Part shown: positions 34,229 through 42,998 of the stretch, piece after piece
How the letters are laid out: each line of letters opens with the position of its first letter
Numbering within the stretch: the first letter of the stretch is position 1
From: JAVJSU01 sp040219275
GTDB taxonomy: Bacteria; Chloroflexota; Anaerolineae; Aggregatilineales; Phototrophicaceae
Assembly (NCBI GenBank): GCA_040219275.1
Contig: JAVJSU010000006.1
Span: 62,001-126,000 of the forward strand
DNA length: 64,000 bases
Direction of reading: 5' to 3'
Position numbers and translations under genes: made by a program
Notes under the pieces: generated by a model
The model's database searches: none
Told to the model about the DNA's origin: nothing
Seen by the model: the letters and a program-made list of their open reading frames with translations, nothing else

Positions 34229-35557
34229 ATGCACCGCTATATTATTGAAGACAAACGTCATGTGCCACCCTTCAACGAACGTGCAAGTTTGTTGACGATT
34301 GGCACAGAACCCTTAAAGATTCATCAGGAAGAATTATTCGGCAAGGTGTTCGGCGGTTCGGTTGAACTCGGCGAACCGCTGGAAAGCCGTGATGAGTTGT
34401 ATCGCGTGCGGCAGGGCGAGGAAAGTGTCGTCTACCGCGATAGCCTGTGGTTTGATCAGGAATTCGTGGAATATTTCGTGCAGGAGGCACGCAAAACGGG
34501 TAAAGCCTGTCGTGCCGCCTTCCCCGCGAGTGACAAAGCCTTCCATTCCTATACCCTCCCCCTGACTAAAGGATTTTTGCCCACGCTTGGACCAGAGGGC
34601 AAAGTTATTTTCCTGTGTGATCTGTGGTATTTCCCGAATGGCTATGAAGAAGATATTTTTCCGCTGACCGTGCCGAGTGATGCCAAAGAGATTGGCTTTT
34701 ATAGCGTGCCGGACTTTATGACGATGGAACAGGGCGAACTCACCTATTATGCGCCGATGCGTTCCATTATCTCGATTGAAAGCTGGGTGCATGTTTATTT
34801 CGCGTCGATCATTTATGGCAATTTCGGGCGTGCCGCACGCTTAGATACGCTCATTGATCGTAGTTTGTTCGCACAGATCAAATTGTTATGGGCGGCAATC
34901 GCGGAGCAACGTCAGATTCTGCAAGCATCCGGCGCGGTGAAAATCGGCAAAAATTGTGATATTGACCCCTCCGCCATCATCACCGGACCGACGGAAATCG
35001 GCAATAATGTGTCTATTGGCGCAGGCACGATCATTGATAACTGCACGATTGGCGACAATGTGAATATTGACGCAGGATGTGTGTTGAAAATGTCCACCCT
35101 CGCCAACAATTGCTTTTTGCCGTTCCGCGCATCCCTCTTTTTGACGATGGTGATGGAAAACACGATCATCTCTCAGAATACGTGTTTGCAAATGTGCGTC
35201 ATCGGGCGCAATAGCTTCGTCGGGGCGGGTAATACCTTTACGGATTTCAACCTCATCGCGCAGAAACCGATCCGTGCGGCGAATATTGACGGCGAATTGC
35301 AATCAGTCGGACAAGTCGTCCTCGGTAGCGCCGTCGGGCATAATTGCCGTGTGGGGTCGGGTATGGTGATGTTCCCCGGACGTATGATCGAATCTGATGT
35401 GGTGTTGGTGGCTTCACCGCAACGCCGTGTGATTAGCCGTAACGTCACTTTTGAAGAGAGCGATCATCACTTCGTCAAGTTTGGTGAGGTGCACAGACGT
35501 TTCTACCCGCGTGAGGACGAAATGGAATCCATGGAAGCCTCATGGGATCAATGGTAA
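34229..35557 (+). CDS. hexapeptide-repeat (left-handed beta-helix) protein
   Basis: A 442-residue cytoplasmic protein. Residues ~1-225 form a mixed domain without a clear nucleotidyltransferase motif. From ~240 to 400 hexapeptide units repeat (KIGKNCDIDPSAIITGPTEIGNNVSIGAGTIID, then CTIGDNVNIDAGC), as in LpxA/GlmU-type acyltransferase or translocase trimers. It may transfer an acyl group or only serve as a scaffold. The N-domain has no GlmU pyrophosphorylase signature (G-x-G-T-R absent), so a sugar-nucleotide role is not supported. It is monocistronic or followed closely by the Crp/Fnr gene (48 nt). Confidence 0.8.
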   Translation: MHRYIIEDKRHVPPFNERASLLTIGTEPLKIHQEELFGKVFGGSVELGEPLESRDELYRVRQGEESVVYRDSLWFDQEFVEYFVQEARKTGKACRAAFPASDKAFHSYTLPLTKGFLPTLGPEGKVIFLCDLWYFPNGYEEDIFPLTVPSDAKEIGFYSVPDFMTMEQGELTYYAPMRSIISIESWVHVYFASIIYGNFGRAARLDTLIDRSLFAQIKLLWAAIAEQRQILQASGAVKIGKNCDIDPSAIITGPTEIGNNVSIGAGTIIDNCTIGDNVNIDAGCVLKMSTLANNCFLPFRASLFLTMVMENTIISQNTCLQMCVIGRNSFVGAGNTFTDFNLIAQKPIRAANIDGELQSVGQVVLGSAVGHNCRVGSGMVMFPGRMIESDVVLVASPQRRVISRNVTFEESDHHFVKFGEVHRRFYPREDEMESMEASWDQW

Positions 35558-35605
35558 ACTCGCCTATTCCTTATATGTGTATGCTGTGAACATCGCCAGG
35601 GCATC

Positions 35606-36280
35606 ATGCTCAATCAAAACCAGCTGAGTCAATTACTCCATGTCATGCCACGATTACGCAATGCTGACGCGCGGATTGTGCGTGAATTTCAGCAACATGC
35701 CTTCTTAGCACATATCCCGGCGGGTAAAGATGTGTTCGCGCTTGGCGATCACGTAGATGCCATTGCCCTGCTGATTTCCGGCTCTGTACGCGTCTATAAA
35801 ATTGGAAACACCGGGCGCGAAATCACGCTGTATCGTTTTAGTGCAGGTGAATCGTGCATCCTGACGGCAAGTGCTATCCTCAATCATGAGCTTTTCTCCG
35901 CCAATGCCACTGTAGAAACCGATGCCGAAGCGGTTATGATTCCGTCAGATATTTTTCAGGACTGGGTTGACCGTTTCTCATTGTGGCGAAAATTTGTCTT
36001 CGAACTGCTCTCTCAACGGTTATCAAGCGTCATAGAGATTGTGGATGAAGTCGCTTTCGGGCGTTTGGATCAGCGCGTTGCCACCTTTTTGCTAGAACGT
36101 CATCAACAGCACACACCGATCCATGTGACACATCAGGAAATCGCTGATGAACTCGGCAGTTCACGCGAGGTCATCAGCCGCATTTTGGGGAATTTCGCCA
36201 GTCAGATGCTTATACAAATCGGGCGTGGCACAATTGAAATTCTTGATCCAGATACCTTGAGCAATTACATCCTCAATTAG
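35606..36280 (+). CDS. Crp/Fnr-family transcription regulator
   Basis: A 224-residue DNA-binding regulator. Residues ~20-125 are a cNMP-type effector domain (IPAGKDVFALGDHVDAIALLISGSVRVYK, then SAGESCILTASAILN). Residues ~145-220 are the Crp winged helix, with recognition region HVTHQEIADELGSSREVISRILGNF. The CILTASAIL block resembles the redox/anaerobic-type members that lack a clear cAMP phosphate cassette. No Fnr N-terminal Cys cluster is present. A DUF2892 gene follows at 83 nt, a frequent pairing in redox or sulfide-responsive operons. Confidence 0.9.
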   Translation: MLNQNQLSQLLHVMPRLRNADARIVREFQQHAFLAHIPAGKDVFALGDHVDAIALLISGSVRVYKIGNTGREITLYRFSAGESCILTASAILNHELFSANATVETDAEAVMIPSDIFQDWVDRFSLWRKFVFELLSQRLSSVIEIVDEVAFGRLDQRVATFLLERHQQHTPIHVTHQEIADELGSSREVISRILGNFASQMLIQIGRGTIEILDPDTLSNYILN

Positions 36281-36363
36281 CCTGTTTGGTGACATTGTCA
36301 CAGACAACCCGCCTCCAACAGCCTACACTGTGTATACATATTGATAGTGTACGGAGATGAGAC

Positions 36364-36588
36364 ATGAATCCTTTTATCGCATGGATGGCTTCTGGCAGTG
36401 GGCGCATCGCCCGAATCGTAGCGGGTATCGCCCTGATTTTGGTTGGATTACTGGTCGTGCAAGGCACGGGTGGCATTATTCTGGCAGTTGTTGGGATTGT
36501 ACCGCTTGCCGCCGGTGCATTTGATTTCTGTGTATTCGCCCCGCTCTTCGGATGTCCGATAAGTGGCGCAAAAATCCGCCAAGGCTAA
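36364..36588 (+). CDS. DUF2892 small membrane protein
   Basis: A 74-residue protein with two hydrophobic helices (IARIVAGIALILVGLLVVQG and GGIILAVVGIVPLAAGAFDF), then CVFAPLFGCP with a CxPLFG-type cysteine pair typical of DUF2892/YgaP membrane domains. In YgaP this module accompanies a rhodanese domain. Here it stands alone next to a Crp/Fnr gene, consistent with a sulfur or redox role. CGGAGATGAG precedes the start. Confidence 0.85.
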   Translation: MNPFIAWMASGSGRIARIVAGIALILVGLLVVQGTGGIILAVVGIVPLAAGAFDFCVFAPLFGCPISGAKIRQG

Positions 36589-36626
36589 ACGCAGACCGTA
36601 ACGACGTACCGACTAAAGAATAAACT

Positions 36627-36667
36627 AAAAGCCGGATGCAGACAAGATTTCTGCATCCGGCTTTTTT
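36627..36667. terminator. strong bidirectional terminator
   Basis: A perfect 11-bp stem, GCCGGATGCAG (36631-36641) / CTGCATCCGGC (36651-36661), flanked by AAAA and TTTTTT. It ends both the DUF2892 transcript and the convergent WD40 gene. Confidence 0.93.
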
Positions 36668-36690
36668 ATTGCCAAAAATCGACTTTAACC

Positions 36691-38223
36691 TTAACCGCCG
36701 ATGCTATAGACACGCACCGCATGATCGCCGGAGACGGTAGCAATCATCGTCTGGTCGGCGCTCCACGTTACATCCTGTAGCCAATCATGCGCGTCAAAGT
36801 TGGAATACAGCAGAGTCGCGGTGGTGACATCAAAGACGTAGAATCCACGGCTAGTCACGAATGCTAGCATGGTGTTATCCGGGCTGAATTCGATGTCTTC
36901 GGCGATGCCTTCTACTTCATATTCCACAATCATTTCCCCTGTCAGCGGGTCACGAAGCACGGCGCTAAAGCTCTGAAGCGTCGCCAGATATTGCCCATCA
37001 CTGCTGAAGGTGAGGTTGCTATGATTGTCTATGCCGGAGGTCGCGCCATCTTCGACAATCGTCGCAAAGGTGACTTCTTCCACAGTGGCTGTATCCCACA
37101 GATAGAGTAACCGATCCGCGTCGCTGAACACGAGGCGATCACTGCCGGGGCTAAACGTTACGGCGTAGATGTATTCGTTATGACCGTTCGTTGTGGCTAC
37201 CAGCGTGCCATCCGCGCTATAGAGTTGCACCGCGCTGAGGGCATCCAGCGAAAGGGCGATGAATTGTGATCCATCAGGCGAGAAAACAATGTCATCCACA
37301 CGATCACTGCTGACCATATCAACACGGTTGGTCTGGGTGGCGCTGGCAACATCCCAGAAGCGAAGTATGCCCGCATGTCCGGTGATTAAGCCTGTTCCAT
37401 CCGGTGTAAACGTCACGGAATAGGCATCACGGATGAGGTCATCGTCTGCCGCCTGAGTAATCACGGCGACTTCTGTGCCATCCGCCGCATTCCAGATGCG
37501 AACGCTATCATCACTGCTGGCGCTGGCGATGAGCGATCCATCGGGGCTATAGGCAAGGTCATTGATGGTGCTGGTGTGTCCGGTCATTTCTAGCGGATCA
37601 CCCCCATTGACAAAATCCCACGCGATAACGTTATAGCTACGTGTGGCGGCGGCAATCTGGGTGGTATCGGCATTGTAAAGTACCGGAACGCCTGTATCGA
37701 GCGAGGCTTCTGCGCTGTTATAGAGCGTGCCACTGGCAACTTCCAGAATTTCCAGCCCATTTGATCCGCCGTTGATGGACAGATACGTGCCATCGCTATT
37801 GAACATCAACTGATCCTGCGAGGTTTCGCCTTCATAGGTAGAGAGCACCTCACCTGTCACGAAATCGCGCAATTCCAGCCCATCATCGTTGCTATGCGAG
37901 ACTGCTATCACAGAACCATCAGGGCTAACATCAAAATGATCGACCTCGCCACCGGGATTAATCAATTCCGGTTCGAGCATGGTATCCAGCGCGCCGGCTT
38001 CGTATTTCCACACGCCGAGCGACCCACCGACGAGAATGTACGCGCCATCCGGTGACCAATCGACAAACTCGGCAGAACCGCGTCCGAGACGCATAAGTTC
38101 TTGTAATTGCGCCGCATGATCTCCTGTGATGGGTGTGCGTCCGCTGTCCTGTGCGAAACTGATGTTCGCGCCAACGACGATGACGATGACGATAATAAAG
38201 AGTAAACTGAGTGCTTTCTTCAT
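36691..38223 (-). CDS. secreted WD40-repeat protein
   Basis: Start placed at ATG 38223 (510 residues), since the longer frame begins with TTG at 38241. The signal peptide covers residues 1-~24 (MKKALSLLFIIVIVIVVGANISFA). The rest is about ten WD40-like blades with recurrent SPDGS and VRIWNAADGTEV motifs, such as YSPDGSLIASASSDDSVRIW. It would fold into one or two beta-propellers outside the membrane and bind other proteins. No attached enzymatic domain is seen. It is probably monocistronic. Confidence 0.85.
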   Translation of the reverse strand: MKKALSLLFIIVIVIVVGANISFAQDSGRTPITGDHAAQLQELMRLGRGSAEFVDWSPDGAYILVGGSLGVWKYEAGALDTMLEPELINPGGEVDHFDVSPDGSVIAVSHSNDDGLELRDFVTGEVLSTYEGETSQDQLMFNSDGTYLSINGGSNGLEILEVASGTLYNSAEASLDTGVPVLYNADTTQIAAATRSYNVIAWDFVNGGDPLEMTGHTSTINDLAYSPDGSLIASASSDDSVRIWNAADGTEVAVITQAADDDLIRDAYSVTFTPDGTGLITGHAGILRFWDVASATQTNRVDMVSSDRVDDIVFSPDGSQFIALSLDALSAVQLYSADGTLVATTNGHNEYIYAVTFSPGSDRLVFSDADRLLYLWDTATVEEVTFATIVEDGATSGIDNHSNLTFSSDGQYLATLQSFSAVLRDPLTGEMIVEYEVEGIAEDIEFSPDNTMLAFVTSRGFYVFDVTTATLLYSNFDAHDWLQDVTWSADQTMIATVSGDHAVRVYSIGG

Positions 38224-38592
38224 GATTTTTGTGTTCCTCAACTTTTTGATTCACCATAGCGTATCGCTCTATGGGATGCTATCTGTGCGGCATCACCATC
38301 TATCAATACCATCAGCATACTCAGGTCGCGTTTCAAAGTCGTATCAGGAACGTTACGGAAGTGGGTGGAGGTCGTTGAGAATATATTTCAGAAGTATGAA
38401 ATCCATCAAATTAAGCCAACACCCCAATAATTAGGGCGCTAAATGGGCAAGTTGTGAATTAATGTAAATGCTGTACAGATCGGCAATTCAATAGCGATAC
38501 AACCAGCACCGTAACTCCGGTGACGATAGATTGTTGTCATTGATGAACTATCGTTTGATATTTCAAAGTGAGTAGAAGGGGATCGTTGAACT
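38224..38592. other. divergent intergenic region
   Basis: A 369-bp gap between the WD40 gene (minus) and the DUF6159 gene (plus). It holds an inverted repeat CCATAG (38254-38259) / CTATGG (38269-38274), and another CGATAG / CTATCG pair near 38525-38552 that could lie in the leader of the plus-strand gene. I see no convincing promoter hexamers and no coding frame. Confidence 0.4.
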
Positions 38593-39456
38593 ATGTTTGA
38601 AAAAATGTCTCGCAGTTGGGAACTGGTCAAAGCCAGTTACGCCGTACTCCGTCAGGATCGGGAGATGCTCCTGTTTCCGTTGCTGTCTATGCTCGGGACG
38701 ATTATCGTCACTATTTTGTTTATTATTCCGCTCGCCTCAACGGGGATTTTCGAAGCCGCTTCCAGCGAAGAAGGCATGTCTAACGCGCAGAGTATCACCG
38801 CATTTGTGATCGCCTTCCTATTTTATTTCGTCACCTACACAGTGATTATTTTCTCCAATGTGGCGATTGTTGGCATGGCGATGATGCGTCTACGTGGCGA
38901 AGACCCAACCGTGAAAGATGGTTTCCGCATCGCGTCAGAACATATTAACGCGATTCTCGGCTACGCGGCAATTTCTGCCACCATCGGCATGATCCTGAAT
39001 GCGATTCGTGGCAATGAAGATAACATTGTCGGTCAAATCGTCGCCGGACTTCTCGGCACAGCCTGGAATCTCATCACTTTCCTCGTGATTCCAGTACTCG
39101 TCGTCGAAGGTGTGGGACCGATTGAAGGCATCAAACGCAGTGGTAGTTTGCTCAAAAGTACATGGGGTGAAAACATAGTCGGTTCATTTGCGATGGGAAT
39201 TATCTCGTTTCTGGTGATGCTTGGCGCGGGCTTGATTATTGGTCTGCCCTTGTTCCTGATCGCGTCTGCGACCAATTCCGGCATTATCATCGCGCTGGCA
39301 GTCGCCATTATCGTGCTGATGTTGGTGGCTATCGGGCTGTTCTTCTCCGCGCTGAACAGTATTTTCACCGCCGCCTTATATAACTATGCAACAGGCAATG
39401 GGGCTGGCGAATTTTTCCCTGAGGGTATGATTGCAGGGGCATTTGCGAGTAAATAA
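38593..39456 (+). CDS. DUF6159-family membrane protein
   Basis: A 287-residue integral membrane protein with about six hydrophobic helices. The opening MFEKMSRSWELVKASYAVLRQDREMLLFPLLS and the later GVGPIEGIKRSGSLLKSTWGENIVGSF match DUF6159. Family function is unknown. It is widespread in actinobacteria and Chloroflexota, often as a single gene. AAGGGGATCG lies upstream. Confidence 0.85.
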   Translation: MFEKMSRSWELVKASYAVLRQDREMLLFPLLSMLGTIIVTILFIIPLASTGIFEAASSEEGMSNAQSITAFVIAFLFYFVTYTVIIFSNVAIVGMAMMRLRGEDPTVKDGFRIASEHINAILGYAAISATIGMILNAIRGNEDNIVGQIVAGLLGTAWNLITFLVIPVLVVEGVGPIEGIKRSGSLLKSTWGENIVGSFAMGIISFLVMLGAGLIIGLPLFLIASATNSGIIIALAVAIIVLMLVAIGLFFSALNSIFTAALYNYATGNGAGEFFPEGMIAGAFASK

Positions 39457-39502
39457 GCGCGTGCCTGATTACTGAGGCATTGGGGTAATAAATCAACATG
39501 GT

Positions 39503-39528
39503 GGCGCGTCTAGTTTGCTGGACGCGCC
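39503..39528 (+). terminator. hairpin after DUF6159 gene
   Basis: GGCGCGTC (39503-39510) pairs perfectly with GACGCGCC (39521-39528) across a 10-nt loop. No real T run follows, so termination efficiency is uncertain. Confidence 0.5.
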
Positions 39529-39588
39529 GTAATTGTATGTTTTGAATATACTGCTTAGAAATTCAGAAAAAATTGGACTAATCAAGGC

Positions 39589-39616
39589 TTGCAAATCAGA
39601 GCGGAGTCCGTACAAT
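39589..39616 (+). promoter_or_regulatory. sigma70-type promoter of tRNA-Lys
   Basis: TTGCAA (39589-39594) and TACAAT (39611-39616) with 16 bp between, 12 bp upstream of the tRNA. Confidence 0.75.
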
Positions 39617-39628
39617 AGGATCAAAGTT

Positions 39629-39701
39629 GGCCCTATAGCTCAGTTGGCAGAGCACCTGACTTTTAATCAGAGTGTCGTAGGTTCGAGTCCTACTGGGGTC
39701 A
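39629..39701 (+). tRNA. tRNA-Lys (anticodon TTT)
   Basis: A complete cloverleaf. The acceptor stem pairs GGCCCTA with TGGGGTC, with A as discriminator. The D-arm is GCTC/GAGC, the anticodon stem CCTGA/TCAGA with loop CTTTTAA (anticodon TTT), and the T-arm GTAGG-TTCGAGT-CCTAC. CCA is not encoded. The accessory block of the window begins directly downstream. Confidence 0.95.
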
Positions 39702-39730
39702 CTCACGAGAATTCAAACTATAGCTTAACC

Positions 39731-39758
39731 AAAAACCACCATAAGTCGGTGGTTTTTT
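39731..39758 (+). terminator. terminator of tRNA-Lys
   Basis: AAAAACCACC (39731-39740) pairs with GGTGGTTTTTT (39748-39758) over a 7-nt loop. Confidence 0.85.
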
Positions 39759-39796
39759 GGTATTTAGGTTAGGAATTTTACTCCAAATGTCATGAA

Positions 39797-39815
39797 GAGG
39801 GTTCGAGTCCTATCA
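39797..39815 (+). other. tRNA T-arm-like fragment, left
   Basis: The string GGGTTCGAGTCCTA resembles a tRNA T-arm and shares 13 nt with the tRNA-Lys T-arm about 100 bp upstream. The arms do not pair well, so it is not a tRNA gene. The same string recurs at 61941-61967. The rest of 39759-39980 is featureless. Confidence 0.4.
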
Positions 39816-39980
39816 GTGATTTTAACTTGAAACACCGTTTTGCCATGTCAATAACAGACATTTAGCTTTTTGGACGAAAATCATTCAGGTTAACAGATAC
39901 CATAGATAGGAAATTCAGGTTGTGATGTGGAAATTTACTGTGACTATTGCGTATTTGACACCAGTTAGTAAAGATTCTGA

Positions 39981-40193
39981 CTATGCTTTAGTGTCTGAGC
40001 CGACTGTTGAAAAGGAAAGCAACTGGAGATTCAGTCCATGTAAACGGTTCAATAGTCCTAACAGTGTGGATTGATCGGGAATCTGTCCACGCAAGATCGT
40101 CTCCCCGTTTGCCTCATTAGAGATGATTAAGTCTCCGAACCATTCTGACCAATCCGGCTTCAGATGTCCTGTGATTCTAACTTCGATATACAT
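39981..40193 (-). CDS. small protein, paralogue of the 52902 gene
   Basis: A 70-residue cytoplasmic protein with no family I can name. It aligns along its whole length with the 81-residue protein at 52902-53147: both share GHL-x3-W-x-x-WF, NGET-L-G, DQ-L-GLL and a final helix-strand. The layout strand-helix-strand-strand-helix suggests a small ligand-binding or ACT-like fold. It is the last gene of the left LAL cassette, while its paralogue is the first gene after the right regulator, so it belongs to the cassette function. GGAAAATGGT precedes the ATG. Confidence 0.7.
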   Translation of the reverse strand: MYIEVRITGHLKPDWSEWFGDLIISNEANGETILRGQIPDQSTLLGLLNRLHGLNLQLLSFSTVGSDTKA

Positions 40194-40265
40194 ACCATTT
40201 TCCGTGTTCTACTGGGATAACTTAAGCGTCAGAGAATTTAAGATGAAGTGTTCTCCCCGCTTTGC

Positions 40266-41819
40266 CTAAATAGGAGGTCGAACAATTTTCAACTGTGACG
40301 ATATTTTGGTATCAACGTCTTGCCTCCTAGAGTGAAGCGTAAGGAAAGTGCGAACCATCGCCCAACCCAGACTAAGGGCGGTTAGTGTGACGACAATGAC
40401 AAACACATCGGGCGCAAATAGGGCAATCGTTTCTACCGGTGTATGAAACAGGGTTGGTAGGATTATCCAGACAAGGATTACAGAACATAAATCGATTACC
40501 AGAGGCAGGTATAGTCGCCAGAATCGACGGATGCTAGAGGGGGGAAGTTCACCGCGATCACGCCAACGCTTTACGGAAAGAAAAGATCCCGCAATCCAAA
40601 TAATAGCAATGAGAAGCGGAGCTAACAGCATCACCTGTGGGATTATAGTGACTGGCGGATTGGTGCTTGTGTCGGGGCTGTTGCCGAGAAGTATTTCGGC
40701 GACACCTTCTATTGGAATATTGACTGCGGCACTGTTAAAGAATCCGTTGACGTTGACCAATACGACGATCCCGATGTGCTGGTCGGGGAGTAGCAATATA
40801 TTAGAGTGGAAATTGCTTGTATCCCCGTTGTGCCAGATTCTGGTTGATCCGGGTTCGCCCTGTATTACCCATCCCATCCCATATGAACTTAGTGAATCGG
40901 GTGTGTGAAGTGTAGCCATACCCTGTGACGATAAGACTTGTTTATTGCCATAAACTCCACCGTTCAACATAGCACTTACATACTGTGCCATATCTTCAGC
41001 CGATGAAATCAGAAAACCGGATGGGGTCATGCTTCGCGGATAGGGGGCATTAAAAGGAACAGGCGATAAGAACCAGTAGCGATAGCCTGTAGCGAGGTCG
41101 ATTGCCGCTGGATCAGAAAGTGTAGCCGCACTGTGGCTCATCTGAAGTGGGGCAAAGATCGAGGAACGGATATAGTCCTCGTATGAATTCGCTGATACTG
41201 TCTGGACGATCAAGCCCAATATGTTGTAATTTTCATTGGCGTATTCATAGCCCTGCCCCGCTGGCAGAGTGAGTTGAACGCTGGACAGACCTCGAACACC
41301 GTTTTCGAGAGCCATATTACTCTGATCATTATCCGACAAGCCTTGACGACCCACGTAAGCTGGTAATCCGCTACTTTGATGTAACAAATTTCGCACGGTG
41401 ATCGGGTCGGATGCTGACATATCAGCAGTGTGGAACCAGGGCAGATATGTTGTGACGGGTGCATCTAAGTCAATCTTGCCAGCCTCAACCAGTTGCATAA
41501 TTGCCAGTGCAGTGAAAGATTTGGAGGTTGAACCAAGAATGAAGGGGGTCTGAGGAGTCACCGTCCGTCCGGTCGGATCAGCAACTCCATAACCTTTGAG
41601 ATAGACAATCTGATCGCCATATATCACGCCCAACGCAAGACCCGGAATGTTAGATGTCTGCATTCTTGAAGTAATGTAGGCATCAATTTTGTCTTTATCA
41701 GTCTGTCCAAGAGAAAACTCTTGGGCAGACACAAAATTGACCGCCGGAACAGAGAAAAGTAGTATGACCATATAGATCAGCATCATTACGGTAGTGAAGT
41801 TACGTTTTGTATGTGTCAT
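40266..41819 (-). CDS. class C beta-lactamase-like serine hydrolase with membrane tail
   Basis: Start placed at ATG 41819 behind GAGGCTAAA (517 residues). The longer frame overlaps the upstream reductase gene. Signal peptide 1-32 is followed by a beta-lactamase/esterase domain with the nucleophile motif STSK (97-100), YAN in the YxN position, and HNGDTSNF in the KTG-like position (H-x-G as in esterases). The C-terminal ~130 residues hold about three or four membrane helices, so the enzyme is anchored with its active site outside. Family members cleave peptides or esters more often than beta-lactams. It is in the left LAL cassette. Confidence 0.85.
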   Translation of the reverse strand: MTHTKRNFTTVMMLIYMVILLFSVPAVNFVSAQEFSLGQTDKDKIDAYITSRMQTSNIPGLALGVIYGDQIVYLKGYGVADPTGRTVTPQTPFILGSTSKSFTALAIMQLVEAGKIDLDAPVTTYLPWFHTADMSASDPITVRNLLHQSSGLPAYVGRQGLSDNDQSNMALENGVRGLSSVQLTLPAGQGYEYANENYNILGLIVQTVSANSYEDYIRSSIFAPLQMSHSAATLSDPAAIDLATGYRYWFLSPVPFNAPYPRSMTPSGFLISSAEDMAQYVSAMLNGGVYGNKQVLSSQGMATLHTPDSLSSYGMGWVIQGEPGSTRIWHNGDTSNFHSNILLLPDQHIGIVVLVNVNGFFNSAAVNIPIEGVAEILLGNSPDTSTNPPVTIIPQVMLLAPLLIAIIWIAGSFLSVKRWRDRGELPPSSIRRFWRLYLPLVIDLCSVILVWIILPTLFHTPVETIALFAPDVFVIVVTLTALSLGWAMVRTFLTLHSRRQDVDTKISSQLKIVRPPI

Positions 41820-41907
41820 TTTAGCCTCATGGATTAAGCTGTGATTCATACTAAACTTTGCGATTCCCACCAGACACTCCGTGCTGTAGCATAGCGATTG
41901 TTCAGGA

Positions 41908-42903
41908 TTAGTTGTTCTGTGCCACAGTAAGGACAACTTTGCCCTGTACATGCCGTTCTTCAACATATTGGAGTGCCGCTACTGCCTCACTTAATGGGTA
42001 GCATTTGTCAATGACAGGGATGACTTTGCCCTGTTCCATCAGGTCTTTCATAAAATCTAGATCGGTCAGGTTAGGTGCTGCCATTAAGGACACAAATGTT
42101 TGACCCTCGCTCTTTGACTTTAATGCCCCTAGGATCATCGTGCGGAAGAGATCAGATGTAGAGCCACCAGCAAAGACATAGATTCCTCTAGAGCTTAAGA
42201 TGCGTTTATAGTCTGAAAATGGGCGGAAACCTGCGGCATCCAGAATCAGATCATATTGCTGACCACTTCGGGTAACATCTTCTTGCGTGTAATCAATGAT
42301 GTGATCTGCGCCAAGCGAGCGTAGCATATCCATTTTTTTCGTCGTGCATACCGCTGTTACTTCTGCGCCGAATGCCTTCGCAATCTGCACGGCATACATT
42401 CCTACGCCACCCGATGCCCCATTAATCAGCACTTTTTGACCGGACTTAATCTGACCCTTATTGCGTAGACCCTGTAGAGCCGTGACTCCGGCGACGGGGA
42501 GAGCCGCTACTTGCTCGAAGGTCAGATTGGAGGGTTTCAGCAAGAGTGCATTTTCATTAGCACACACATACTCGGCAAAAGCACCCCAACCACCTCCAGA
42601 TAAATCGCCAAAGACTTCATCTCCCGCCTTAAACTGCTTGACATCTTTACCCACCGCCTCAACCCGTCCAGCAACATCAGCACCGGGTATCGTCTTTTTT
42701 GGTTTTAGAAATCCGGTACTCAGTCGGGCAAGGAAGGGGTCAGCCTTGATAAGATGCAATTCTGCGGAATTAACAGATGATGCGTGAACTTTTATCAGGA
42801 CTTCATTGTCTCCGGGAGTTGGCTTTTCAACTTCTTTGAGCCGAAGCACATCCGAAGGAGACCCATATTGTGTGTAGACCATTGCTTGCATGTTGGAATT
42901 CAT
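41908..42903 (-). CDS. MDR-family NAD(P)H quinone/enone reductase, left copy
   Basis: A 331-residue medium-chain reductase without catalytic zinc ligands. It has the GroES-like N-domain (GDNEVLIKVHASSVNSAEL, IPGADVAGRVEAVG) and a Rossmann domain with GASGGVGMYAVQIAKAFGAEVTAVC. These enzymes reduce quinones, enones or other electrophiles with NADPH. A close paralogue lies at 50206-51192 in the right cassette (shared KPKKxIPG, GADHIIDYT and EDxTR motifs), so a common ancestral cassette was duplicated. AAGGAGCAATAAA precedes the start. Confidence 0.9.
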   Translation of the reverse strand: MNSNMQAMVYTQYGSPSDVLRLKEVEKPTPGDNEVLIKVHASSVNSAELHLIKADPFLARLSTGFLKPKKTIPGADVAGRVEAVGKDVKQFKAGDEVFGDLSGGGWGAFAEYVCANENALLLKPSNLTFEQVAALPVAGVTALQGLRNKGQIKSGQKVLINGASGGVGMYAVQIAKAFGAEVTAVCTTKKMDMLRSLGADHIIDYTQEDVTRSGQQYDLILDAAGFRPFSDYKRILSSRGIYVFAGGSTSDLFRTMILGALKSKSEGQTFVSLMAAPNLTDLDFMKDLMEQGKVIPVIDKCYPLSEAVAALQYVEERHVQGKVVLTVAQNN

Positions 42904-42998
42904 TTTATTGCTCCTTAGTTTTGAACGATTTTGAACGTTTCGTTAAATTTAGCTATTTACTGGTTGGTATGGCACTTTGTTGAGTTCAATACAATTGC

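Noticed and set aside
39533..39772. 79-residue plus-strand frame over the tRNA-Lys region
   Set aside because: It reads through the tRNA gene; the apparent protein is a translation of tRNA sequence.
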